Positions 1 to 6,168 of a stretch of DNA of 13,743 nucleotides are shown piece by piece (the first letter of the stretch is position 1; every line of letters begins with the position of its first letter). Source of the stretch: Candidatus Atribacter fermentans (GTDB lineage Bacteria > Atribacterota > Atribacteria > Atribacterales > Atribacteraceae); NCBI GenBank assembly GCA_012517485.1, contig JAAYUT010000135.1, positions 1 through 13,743 on the forward strand, read 5' to 3'. The position numbers and the translations under genes are program-made. Under the pieces are notes generated by a model. The model saw only the letters and a program-made list of their open reading frames with translations, was not told where the DNA came from and ran no database searches.

Positions 1-253
1 TAAAAAAATTTTTTTCTGAAAGCTTTCTTGGCATTATGGACTATGATCCCTTATTTCATTAAAATTTCTTAATGTTTTTAAACTCTTTTAATTTATATTA
101 GTTTTTATTAATTCAAATGATATATGGGATAATATAGCAATGAGTAAATTAGATCTTTTTTATTCCTCGCAAAAATATCAGAGAGTCAAAGCAAAAAATG
201 GATTCAAATAACCAACGAATTTTTAGTAAGGACTTTCAGGAAGAGGGTAATGA
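1..253. other. AT-rich upstream intergenic region
   Basis: This stretch precedes the photolyase operon and contains no convincing gene. It is very rich in A and T, especially before position 120, and may be the tail end of the spacer behind an upstream gene outside the window. It holds one plausible promoter (listed separately) and a 23-codon open frame at 140-211 without a convincing ribosome binding site. I see no terminator hairpin or strong repeat in it. Confidence 0.6.
125..133 (+). promoter_or_regulatory. candidate extended -10 promoter for the photolyase operon
   Basis: The sequence TGGGATAAT matches an extended -10 element (TGn followed by a hexamer one base off TATAAT). The -35 position 17 bases upstream (about 105-110, TTATTA) is a poor match, as is usual for extended -10 promoters. 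The ferredoxin gene and the fasciclin gene in this window show similar TGn-preceded -10 boxes. It would give a leader of about 114 bases before the photolyase start. Confidence 0.4.
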
Positions 254-1621
254 ATGAATCCAAAACGGATTCGCGTACTTCGAAACGGGCCGGAACGAAA
301 TGGTCCGGTTGTATATTGGATGAGCCGAGACCAGAGAGTTAAAGATAACTGGGCGATTATCTATGGTTTAGAAAAAGCAACCCTAAAAAAGACTCCATTC
401 GGAGTGGTATTCTGTTTAGTTGATGACTTCCTTGGTGCGACTCGACGTCAATATGAATTTATGTTAAAAGGACTACAGCAAGTGAGCGAAGAGCTTACGG
501 AATTTAAAATTCCCTTTTTCCTTCTAAAAGGGAATCCAAGCTACACATTACCGGATTTTATCAAAATTAATCAAGCTTCTTTATTGATCACTGATTTTGA
601 TCCTCTCAGAATTAAGAGACAATGGAAAGATCAAGTAATGGAAATATCCCCAGTTGAAGTCCATGAAGTCGATGCGCACAATATTGTTCCGGTGTGGGTT
701 ACTTCTTCCAAACAAGAGTATGGAGCTTATACGATTCGACCCAAAATTTCACGATTATTACCTGAATTCCTCGATGAATTTCCGCCTATAAAAATGAAGG
801 CTTCCCATCAATCTTGGCAAGGGAATTTAGTGCATTGGGACGAATTACTTCTTCAGTGTCCAGGAGACGCATCCGTTCCGCCGGTCATTCATTTTAGCTC
901 CGGATCAAAAAATGCGGTGAAACACCTCCAACAATTTCTTGAAGAAAAGCTTGAATTCTATAACTCTCAGCGTAATGATCCAAACGCAGATGCTCAATCG
1001 AATCTATCACCCTTTCTCCACTTTGGTCAAATATCAGCGCAAAGAATTGCCTTGGAAGTCCAAAAAGCCTCGGTTTCAAGGGATAAAAAGGCCGCCTTTT
1101 TAGAAGAAGTCATTATAAGACGGGAACTATCGGATAATTATTGCTGGTACAATATCAACTATGATAAGTTTATTGGTTTCCCATCCTGGGCGCAAATAAC
1201 TCTCAATCAGCACCGTAAAGATCAGAGAGAGTATCAATATTCATTAGAAAAATTTGAAAAGGCTCAAACTCATGATCAGCTATGGAATGCAGCTCAAAAA
1301 GAAATGGTTTTCACTGGTAAAATGCATGGATATTTGAGGATGTATTGGGCGAAAAAAATTTTAGAATGGTCGGAAACTCCTGAAGTTGCCTTAGAGAACG
1401 CCATCTATTTAAATGATCGATATGAATTGGATGGAAGAGATCCAAATGGATATACTGGCATTGCTTGGAGTATCGGAGGTGTGCATGACCGCGCCTGGCC
1501 TGAAAGACCAGTGTTTGGAAAGATCCGATACATGAGCTATCGGGGAAGTCGTTCGAAATTTAACGTTGATCAATACATCTCTCAAATTAAAGACCTGGAA
1601 GGGACAGAAAGGAAGGATTGA
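254..1621 (+). CDS. phr: class II CPD photolyase
   Basis: This 455-residue protein is a class II deoxyribodipyrimidine photolyase. The enzyme uses reduced FAD and near-UV or blue light to split cyclobutane pyrimidine dimers in DNA. The N-terminal antenna domain begins with the class II signature YWMSRDQRVKDNWA at residues 21-34. The C-terminal FAD domain carries NLSPFLHFGQIS (250-261), EEVIIRRELSDNY (284-296), the hallmark KMHGYLRMYWAKKILEW (356-372), and LNDRYELDGRDPNGY (386-400) followed by GVHDRAWPERPVFGKIRYM (409-427). Length is typical of the class. The ATG at 254 is preceded by GGAAGAGGG at 239-247, and an in-frame stop lies directly upstream, which fixes the start. The gene is first in an operon and is separated by only 4 bases from the tRNA desulfidase-like gene. 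The class assignment is firm; the exact lesion preference is inferred from the family. Confidence 0.96.
   Translation: MNPKRIRVLRNGPERNGPVVYWMSRDQRVKDNWAIIYGLEKATLKKTPFGVVFCLVDDFLGATRRQYEFMLKGLQQVSEELTEFKIPFFLLKGNPSYTLPDFIKINQASLLITDFDPLRIKRQWKDQVMEISPVEVHEVDAHNIVPVWVTSSKQEYGAYTIRPKISRLLPEFLDEFPPIKMKASHQSWQGNLVHWDELLLQCPGDASVPPVIHFSSGSKNAVKHLQQFLEEKLEFYNSQRNDPNADAQSNLSPFLHFGQISAQRIALEVQKASVSRDKKAAFLEEVIIRRELSDNYCWYNINYDKFIGFPSWAQITLNQHRKDQREYQYSLEKFEKAQTHDQLWNAAQKEMVFTGKMHGYLRMYWAKKILEWSETPEVALENAIYLNDRYELDGRDPNGYTGIAWSIGGVHDRAWPERPVFGKIRYMSYRGSRSKFNVDQYISQIKDLEGTERKD
1608..1616 (+). promoter_or_regulatory. ribosome binding site deciding the RudS start
   Basis: AAAGGAAGG lies inside the 3' end of the photolyase gene, about 9 bases before the ATG at 1626. 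The open frame extends upstream to 1566, but an upstream start would place this site inside the coding region and remove the family's normal N-terminus. A TTG at 1623 is a possible alternative start. Confidence 0.7.
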
Positions 1622-1625
1622 GTTG

Positions 1626-2588
1626 ATGCAGTTTTCCAAACCAACCGTGGTGGTTAGTAAGTGTTTAGGCTTTGATTCTTGTCGGTATAATGGTCAAATG
1701 ATTTTAGTTGATTTTATCGAAAAAATGAAACCCTATGTTCATTTTGTTCCGGTTTGTCCTGAAGTGGCTATTGGTTTAGGAGTTCCACGTGATCCAATAC
1801 GCATAGTGTCTATAAATGGAGATTTGAGGCTGGTACAACCATCAACCAGCCATGATTATTCTAAAAAAATGGAACAATTTGCCCTGGAATTTTTGCATCG
1901 TTTACCTGAGGTAGACGGGTTTGTTCTGAAAGGACGATCCCCTTCTTGTGGAATAAAAGAGGTCAAGATCTATCAAACTATGGATAAAGGACCATCAATA
2001 GGGACAACCCAAGGATTCTTTGGCAAGGCAGTATTAAACACATTCCCTTTCTTACCAATTGAGGATGAAGGGCGTTTATCTAATTTAAAAATTCGAGATC
2101 ATTTTTATACATCCTTATTTGTTTTGGCAGATTTTCACCAACTGAGCATTCAACCATCACGACATCAACTGGTTCAATTTCATACCGAACTAAAATTACT
2201 TCTTATGGCTTATAATCAAAGCGAAATGAGGATGATGGGGAGAATTGTTGCTCAAGTGAATAAAAAGCCGATAAAAGAAGTTTTTGAAGACTATCGATCT
2301 CATCTTTTAAAAGCTCTTTTCAGACCACCTAAAACTCCCTCGATGATCAATGTTTTTATGCATGCCCTGGGTTATTTTTCTACCCGGCTTCAAACTAATG
2401 AAAAAGCTTTTTTTCTCGATTCTTTAGAGAAATATCGTGCGGGTCGAAGCACCTTTGCAACCAACCTTCAGCTCCTTCGTTCCTGGGTTATTCGTTTTGA
2501 TGAACCTTATTTAAAAAATCAGCGGTTTTTTGAACCTTATCCCGAAGGACTTATGGAATTGGTGGATTCTGGGAAAGGTCGAGAATAG
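1626..2588 (+). CDS. rudS: DUF523-DUF1722 protein, RudS-type tRNA 4-thiouridine desulfidase
   Basis: This 320-residue protein joins an N-terminal TudS (DUF523) domain, about residues 5-150, to a C-terminal DUF1722 (YbgA-like) domain, about 165-305. TudS enzymes remove sulfur from thiolated uracils at a [4Fe-4S] cluster. The TudS-DUF1722 fusion, named RudS, has been shown to strip 4-thiouridine from tRNA, with DUF1722 aiding tRNA binding. Visible here are the three probable cluster cysteines C13 (SKCLGFDSCRYNG), C44 (VCPEVAIGLGVPRDPIR) and C108 (GFVLKGRSPSCG). Conserved E46 and S105 are candidates for catalysis by family resemblance. The gene follows photolyase by 4 bases and is surely co-transcribed. 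4-Thiouridine is the near-UV chromophore of tRNA, so both neighbours serve the light response. In E. coli the DUF1722 protein YbgA is likewise encoded next to phr. The family call is firm; the tRNA activity is inferred. Confidence 0.88.
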   Translation: MQFSKPTVVVSKCLGFDSCRYNGQMILVDFIEKMKPYVHFVPVCPEVAIGLGVPRDPIRIVSINGDLRLVQPSTSHDYSKKMEQFALEFLHRLPEVDGFVLKGRSPSCGIKEVKIYQTMDKGPSIGTTQGFFGKAVLNTFPFLPIEDEGRLSNLKIRDHFYTSLFVLADFHQLSIQPSRHQLVQFHTELKLLLMAYNQSEMRMMGRIVAQVNKKPIKEVFEDYRSHLLKALFRPPKTPSMINVFMHALGYFSTRLQTNEKAFFLDSLEKYRAGRSTFATNLQLLRSWVIRFDEPYLKNQRFFEPYPEGLMELVDSGKGRE

Positions 2589-2603
2589 AGGAGTGGAGAC
2601 ATT

Positions 2604-2993
2604 ATGGAAAGAGAGGAAATTATTGGAATAGTTCGGGAAATTATCGATCAGCTCCCAGATCATATTCGAGAAAATATTAAAAATTTAGAGTTTATTATTG
2701 AGGATCGACCTAATCCTGAAATAAAACGTCAATTTCATGGAGCAATGATATTAGGGCTTTATCAGGGTATTCCTCTTCCTAAAAGAGGTCCAGGGTATAC
2801 TTTTGTTCTTCCCGATCGAATATCGTTATTTTATGAAAACTTGAAAAAAGTGGTTCAGAACGATGGAGAGTGGCCGCGAGTTTTACAAGATGTCATTTTA
2901 CATGAAATCGGTCATTATTATGGCTTTAATGAGATGGAAATTCGGAAGATAATGGATGAGATGAAACCAAAAACAGAAAAGGAGATGGACTAA
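2604..2993 (+). CDS. minimal zincin-like metallopeptidase (PF06262 type)
   Basis: This 129-residue cytosolic protein ends with a zinc protease signature. H100-E101 and H104 form HEIGH, followed by G107 and E110 in the pattern HExxHxxGxx(D/E), so H100, H104 and E110 are likely zinc ligands and E101 the catalytic base. Its small size, with the motif close to the C-terminus, matches the minimal zincin family PF06262, whose substrates are mostly unknown. There is no signal peptide or membrane segment. The ATG at 2604 has GAGGAG at 2588-2593 upstream. The gene sits 15 bases after rudS and 2 bases before the HD-domain gene, so all are in one operon. The family is confident; its substrate and any link to photoprotection cannot be read from the sequence. 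Confidence 0.85.
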   Translation: MEREEIIGIVREIIDQLPDHIRENIKNLEFIIEDRPNPEIKRQFHGAMILGLYQGIPLPKRGPGYTFVLPDRISLFYENLKKVVQNDGEWPRVLQDVILHEIGHYYGFNEMEIRKIMDEMKPKTEKEMD

Positions 2994-2995
2994 AA

Positions 2996-3490
2996 ATGGC
3001 TCAAGATGTGAATTGGTACTGGCAAAAAGTAGAAAAAATTTTACATGATGATGTTCATATGATTGATCATACCAAAAAAGTTTTGGAATACGTCCAACAA
3101 ATTGCCTCCGATCAAATCGGCATAGGTATAGAAGAAAAAAGGCGCATCGAAGTAATTGCTTTATTACATGATATTGGAATATTAGCAGCCGAGAAAAAGC
3201 ATGGTTCTCGAGCAGGTAAATTTCAGCATATAGAAGGGCCACCTTTAGTAAGAGAAATAACCAAACAAGCTGAGGAAAAGCCAGAATTTATAGAACGAGT
3301 TGCCTATATAGTGGGAAATCATCACAATTTTTCCAAGGCAGATGGAATTGATTTTCAAATTTTGATTGAAGCGGATATGCTGGTTAATTTACAAAATGAA
3401 AAGATTAAAAAAAACAGGCTTGAGGAATTTATTGATAAATTTTTTAAGACCAAAAAAGGAAAAGAGTTGGCTCGACAAATATATTTGTAG
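2996..3490 (+). CDS. HD-domain metal-dependent phosphohydrolase
   Basis: This 164-residue soluble protein is a compact HD-domain protein. The metal-binding pattern is complete: H25 (MIDHTKKV), H58-D59 (ALLHDIGI), H78 (FQHIEG), H109-H110 (VGNHHNF) and D127 (LIEADML). The signature resembles small stand-alone HD proteins that hydrolyse phosphate esters such as nucleotides, but the substrate cannot be deduced. The gene starts 2 bases after the zincin stop codon, and its ribosome binding site (AAAAGGAGATGG, about 2977-2988) lies within the preceding gene, so translation is probably coupled. It is the last gene of the photolyase operon. Only a weak AT-rich inverted repeat (AAATTGT with ACAATTT, about 3494-3530) follows, so the operon's terminator is unclear. 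Confidence 0.87.
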   Translation: MAQDVNWYWQKVEKILHDDVHMIDHTKKVLEYVQQIASDQIGIGIEEKRRIEVIALLHDIGILAAEKKHGSRAGKFQHIEGPPLVREITKQAEEKPEFIERVAYIVGNHHNFSKADGIDFQILIEADMLVNLQNEKIKKNRLEEFIDKFFKTKKGKELARQIYL

Positions 3491-3552
3491 TGAAAATTGT
3501 TATTAATTTTATTAAATTTTTTTACAATTTAACTCTGGTTTAAAAAGAGATA

Positions 3553-3561
3553 TGGTATAAT
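3553..3561 (+). promoter_or_regulatory. extended -10 promoter of the ferredoxin gene
   Basis: TGGTATAAT is a perfect extended -10 element (TGn plus consensus TATAAT). It lies 41 bases before the ferredoxin start codon, leaving a leader of about 35 bases with an AGGAGG ribosome binding site at 3589-3594. No good -35 box is visible, as expected for this promoter class. Confidence 0.75.
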
Positions 3562-3602
3562 GTTGCGTGATTTTTCAACACCATAAACAGGAGGAATAGC
3601 TC

Positions 3603-3785
3603 ATGGCTCTAAAAATTGATGAAGAAGCTTGTATTGGTTGTGAATTATGTGTTCAGGTATGTCCCGATGTTTTTGAAATGAATGATGATGGAAAAAGCGT
3701 TGTAAAACCTGGAAGTGATGAAAACAAAGAATGTGTTGACGAAGCAATCGATTCTTGTCCCACAAGTGCAATCATTAAGGAATGA
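3603..3785 (+). CDS. single-cluster [4Fe-4S] ferredoxin
   Basis: This 60-residue protein is a small bacterial ferredoxin, a soluble low-potential electron carrier. Cysteines C10, C13, C16 (CIGCELC) and C52 (DSCPTSAI) are the expected ligands of one [4Fe-4S] cluster. Two further cysteines, C20 and C44, sit where Thermotoga maritima ferredoxin carries its disulfide, and the overall length and spacing match that protein closely. The second cluster motif of 2[4Fe-4S] ferredoxins is absent. The protein is very acidic, as is usual. The gene has its own extended -10 promoter, a strong AGGAGG 8 bases before the ATG, and a clean intrinsic terminator right after the stop, so it is monocistronic and probably well expressed. 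Its redox partners are not encoded nearby. Confidence 0.95.
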   Translation: MALKIDEEACIGCELCVQVCPDVFEMNDDGKSVVKPGSDENKECVDEAIDSCPTSAIIKE

Positions 3786-3791
3786 TTATTC

Positions 3792-3815
3792 AGCCCGGCA
3801 AAACCGGGCTTTTTT
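3792..3815 (+). terminator. rho-independent terminator of the ferredoxin gene
   Basis: A perfect 7-bp stem AGCCCGG / CCGGGCT with a CAAAA loop is followed by six T residues. It starts 6 bases after the ferredoxin stop codon. Confidence 0.93.
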
Positions 3816-3846
3816 AAAATTTTTTGAGAATTTTTGATTCAGGGTC

Positions 3847-3875
3847 TTGATATTAAAGGATAATTTCTATAGAAT
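3847..3875 (+). promoter_or_regulatory. promoter of tRNA-Glu
   Basis: TTGATA (3847-3852) is separated by 17 bases from TAGAAT (3870-3875). Both boxes are close to consensus, and the predicted start near 3882 lies about 32 bases before the mature tRNA 5' end. Confidence 0.7.
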
Positions 3876-3913
3876 AATCACTGCTTGTTCGACTTAGTAA
3901 AATATATATGTGC

Positions 3914-3990
3914 GCCCTCATCGTCTAGCCTGGTAAGGACACCGCCCTTTCAAGGCGGCGACAGCGGTTCAAATCCGCTTGAGGGCGCCA
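3914..3990 (+). tRNA. tRNA-Glu (anticodon TTC)
   Basis: The 77-base sequence folds into a full cloverleaf. The acceptor stem pairs GCCCTCA (3914-3920) with TGAGGGC (3980-3986), with discriminator G at 3987 and an encoded CCA at 3988-3990. The D arm is GTC...GGAC. The anticodon stem CCGCC / GGCGG encloses the loop CTTTCAA, with anticodon TTC at 3949-3951. The T stem AGCGG / CCGCT encloses TTCAAAT. An alternative acceptor beginning at 3912 also pairs but would leave four bases before the D stem, so 3914 is the right 5' end. A run of T residues follows directly and may end transcription. The gene stands alone between the ferredoxin terminator and a repeat-bearing spacer. Confidence 0.95.
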
Positions 3991-4431
3991 TTTTTTTACA
4001 AAACAATATCCTCCAAAAACTTTTATTTATTTGCCTCTCAATGCTAAGCCCATAATACTTTTTTAACTCACGGTGTTATAATTCAATAAGCCAGAGCACA
4101 CAATTATTCGTTACCAAGTTTATGTTAAAGTTTGTGTTGCTTATTGCAAAGAAAAGATAGAAAAACCCATTCATTTTGATATCTTCAATGATGGGATGAT
4201 TGAGTAAAATATTTAATTGATTGAGTTTACATAATTCCTTTTCCCTTGATGGGAGAAGGATAGGATGAGGGTGAAACCTCGGTAAGCGACCTGCCATGGC
4301 ATATTGCTACATTATATGAAGATCGGGCACAATACATTGCGCCCCTCCATTTTATATTCTTTTGTAGGGGCTTGATTTATCATACCCGTGTATTTTCAGG
4401 ATAGAAATATTTTTGTCTTAGGAGGATAGAA
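3991..4431. other. gene-poor spacer between tRNA-Glu and the GTPase gene
   Basis: About 440 bases hold no complete gene that I can support. The first half includes a 41-codon stretch without stops and without a start codon (4082-4207) that may be a decayed gene fragment. The second half (about 4234-4407) is a dispersed repeat listed separately. The ribosome binding site AGGAGG of the GTPase gene lies at the very end. No clear promoter for that gene was found. Confidence 0.6.
4234..4407 (+). repeat. dispersed intergenic repeat, copy A
   Basis: This stretch is alignable along its whole length with copy B at 11158-11336. Exact blocks shared in the same order are GATGGGAGAAGG (4248-4259), GGATGAGGGTGAAA (4263-4276), ACATTATATGAAGATC (4309-4324) and TATTTTCAGG (4391-4400). 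It contains nested hairpins. CCTTTTCCC / GGGAGAAGG (4237-4259) has a 5-base loop. GGGCACAAT / ATTGCGCCC (4325-4344) has one mismatch. GGGCTTGAT / ATCATACCC (4368-4387) has two mismatches. It ends about 25 bases before the GTPase start codon. It encodes no protein and shows no clear target-site duplication. Confidence 0.8.
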
Positions 4432-5511
4432 ATGAAAATTGGAATGTTTGGTCTTCCCTTAACTGGGAAGACTACCATATTTTCTCTCTTAGCTGGTATT
4501 CCTTATGATAGTTCTTATAAAACTGAAGCCGATGAAAAAATTTCTCGAATTAAAGATGAAAGATTAGATACCCTGGCAAAAATATATAATCCACTCCGGA
4601 TAGTTTATGCCACTTTAGATTTTGTTGATATACCCAGCTTTGACATGACTGCAGATAAAAAAGAAAAAAATAAAATATTTCAAATGATTCAAAATGTTGA
4701 TGCGCTCTTATTGGTAATCAGAGCTTTTCGAAATGACCAAGTTCCTTTCCCATTCGGCGCTGAAACACCTCAACAACAATTAGAAGCCCTTCGAACTGAA
4801 CTTATCATAAGGGACATGGAAGTTGTCGAAAATCGGATTCTTCGTCTACAAGAGCAAAAAAGAAAGAAAAAACCGACTCTCGAAGAAGAAAGAGAAGAGA
4901 TTTTGTTAGGTTTGATTCAAAAAGAATTGGAGGATAGTAACTTTGCTTCTCGTCTCCAATTAACCACCGAAGATAAAAAATTGTTGGGGTCACTGGCATG
5001 TTTTACCTTAAAACCGATAATTACTGTTGTGAACGTTGATGAAGAGCAATTAATGGAAGATAACTTTCCAGGGAAAAAACTAATCTTGGATGAATGTACT
5101 AAACAAAATTTTGCCTTTCTCATTATGTCGGGAAAAATCGAATCTGAATTGATAGACCTCGATGAAGAAGCAAGGAAAGATTTTATGGCTGAATTAGGCA
5201 TTCAGAAATCTGGAATACAGCGTTTAGCTCAAGTTGTTTTTGATCATATTGGATATATTTCTTTTTTTACCGTTGGAAAAGATGAAGTGCGCTCCTGGAC
5301 CATAGAACGAGGAGCGACTATGAAAACCGCAGCAGCAAAAATCCACACTGATTTAGCTCGGGGATTTATTAAAGCGGAAGTTATAAAATTTTCTGATTTT
5401 ATCCGCTTGAAGAGTGAAGAAAAGGTTAAACAGGCGGGATTATGGAAGTTAGCCGGAAAAGATGAAATCGTTGAAGACGCCGATATTATTACCATTCGTT
5501 CTAGCCTCTAA
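4432..5511 (+). CDS. diverged YchF-family P-loop NTPase
   Basis: This 359-residue cytosolic protein belongs to the YchF branch of the Obg-type P-loop NTPases, which associate with ribosomes and often prefer ATP. The P-loop is GLPLTGKTT (7-15). The base-recognition motif is NVDE (201-204), the non-GTP form typical of YchF. MSGKIESEL (232-240) corresponds to the G5 region. The C-terminal TGS/DUF933 domain (about 277-359) includes FFTVGKDEVRSWTI and a final stretch ending GKDEIVEDADIITI, as in the family. A charged coiled-coil insert lies at about 123-175. The switch II motif, DxxG in normal YchF, reads DIPS (66-69), and the glycine-rich stretch after it is missing, so the nucleotide switch may be altered. 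It may be a paralogue of a standard ychF elsewhere. The ATG at 4432 has AGGAGG about 6 bases upstream. Confidence 0.85.
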   Translation: MKIGMFGLPLTGKTTIFSLLAGIPYDSSYKTEADEKISRIKDERLDTLAKIYNPLRIVYATLDFVDIPSFDMTADKKEKNKIFQMIQNVDALLLVIRAFRNDQVPFPFGAETPQQQLEALRTELIIRDMEVVENRILRLQEQKRKKKPTLEEEREEILLGLIQKELEDSNFASRLQLTTEDKKLLGSLACFTLKPIITVVNVDEEQLMEDNFPGKKLILDECTKQNFAFLIMSGKIESELIDLDEEARKDFMAELGIQKSGIQRLAQVVFDHIGYISFFTVGKDEVRSWTIERGATMKTAAAKIHTDLARGFIKAEVIKFSDFIRLKSEEKVKQAGLWKLAGKDEIVEDADIITIRSSL

Positions 5512-5555
5512 TCAGTCAATCAAGGATGATTCTTTCTTTAAGGTGTTTTAATTTT

Positions 5556-5564
5556 AGGAGGTGG
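5556..5564 (+). promoter_or_regulatory. ribosome binding site deciding the start at 5574
   Basis: AGGAGGTGG is a near-perfect Shine-Dalgarno sequence 9 bases before the ATG at 5574. The frame is open back to 5526, but that ATG would put this site inside the coding region and bury the signal peptide behind 16 extra residues. Confidence 0.75.
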
Positions 5565-5573
5565 ATTCTTTTG

Positions 5574-6107
5574 ATGACGAAAAAGATAGCATTTATTTTT
5601 CTTCTTTTTATCTTGATAAAGATATCTTTTCCAAAATATTTGTCTGCTTCAGAAAATCAAAATCTGTATGAGGGCTGGACCTATTTTCATGATGAGCTCT
5701 TTAAAATATCATTTGTGTATCCTGATAATTGGACAAATTATACTTCACAAGAGAGAGGAGTCGTTTTTGTCTTACCTGATGGAATTGGAATGTTTACTTA
5801 CCATTTTTCACCGCTCTTTAATGAAAAAATGAATTTAACAGAGTTTGTTTCGCAAAACCGAGAAACTTTACAAGAAATAGGTGCTGAATTTAATGAGGAT
5901 GAATATATAACTTTTTCCAATGATCCAGCTTATAAGCTGATATATACTATGTCTATGGGGAAAGATACTCAAAAATATCTCACAATATGGTGTTTAATTG
6001 AGGATAATGTTTATATAACAACATTCAGCCACCAATCTCAGCTTTTTGACCAATACCAACAGATTGTGGATAAAATCGTTAAAAGCATGATGATAATTAC
6101 TGATTAA
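5574..6107 (+). CDS. small exported protein with PsbP/DUF1795-like domain
   Basis: This 177-residue protein starts with a clear export signal: lysines, then a long hydrophobic run (residues 5-20) and SLSAS-like small residues near 22-26. The mature part (about 30-175) is one alpha/beta domain that begins with an FKISFVYPDNW motif (43-53), alternating strands, and a C-terminal amphipathic helix ending VDKIVKSM. The pattern of a strand, then YPxxW, then a helix and a long sheet resembles PsbP-like or DUF1795 domains and the domains found in the larger exported proteins downstream, but similarity is weak and the function is unknown. It follows the GTPase gene by 62 bases and may share its transcript. 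A 14-bp hairpin terminator follows. The ATG at 5574 is chosen over 5526 because of the ribosome binding site at 5556-5564. Confidence 0.75.
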   Translation: MTKKIAFIFLLFILIKISFPKYLSASENQNLYEGWTYFHDELFKISFVYPDNWTNYTSQERGVVFVLPDGIGMFTYHFSPLFNEKMNLTEFVSQNRETLQEIGAEFNEDEYITFSNDPAYKLIYTMSMGKDTQKYLTIWCLIEDNVYITTFSHQSQLFDQYQQIVDKIVKSMMIITD

Positions 6108-6110
6108 AGA

Positions 6111-6144
6111 AGAAGCCCTCTACAGTCTTTTGTAGAGGGCTTCT
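6111..6144. terminator. bidirectional terminator hairpin between convergent genes
   Basis: A perfect 14-bp stem AGAAGCCCTCTACA / TGTAGAGGGCTTCT with a GTCTTT loop lies 3 bases after the + strand stop codon and 24 bases after the stop of the minus-strand fasciclin gene. T-tracts are short on both sides, but position and stem strength fit a shared terminator. Confidence 0.85.
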
Positions 6145-6168
6145 TATAGAATTATCAATAAGATTCAA

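Noticed and set aside
1566..1625. Upstream extension of the RudS coding frame
   Set aside because: It would overlap the photolyase gene and add residues absent from the DUF523 family, and the ribosome binding site at 1608-1616 points to 1626.
894..1639. Minus-strand open frames opposite the photolyase gene
   Set aside because: They lie antisense to a firmly identified gene, have no ribosome binding sites, and their translations show no recognisable family or normal residue pattern.
4076..4297. Minus-strand 73-codon frame in the spacer after tRNA-Glu
   Set aside because: Its first part is the translated dispersed repeat A, it lacks a ribosome binding site, and the protein looks like no known family.
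4234..4407. Insertion sequence or miniature transposon
   Set aside because: No terminal inverted repeats or target-site duplications can be seen at the borders of copies A and B, and there is no transposase.
4805..5495. Three minus-strand frames opposite the GTPase gene
   Set aside because: They are antisense to a well-supported coding region and show no start signals or family features.
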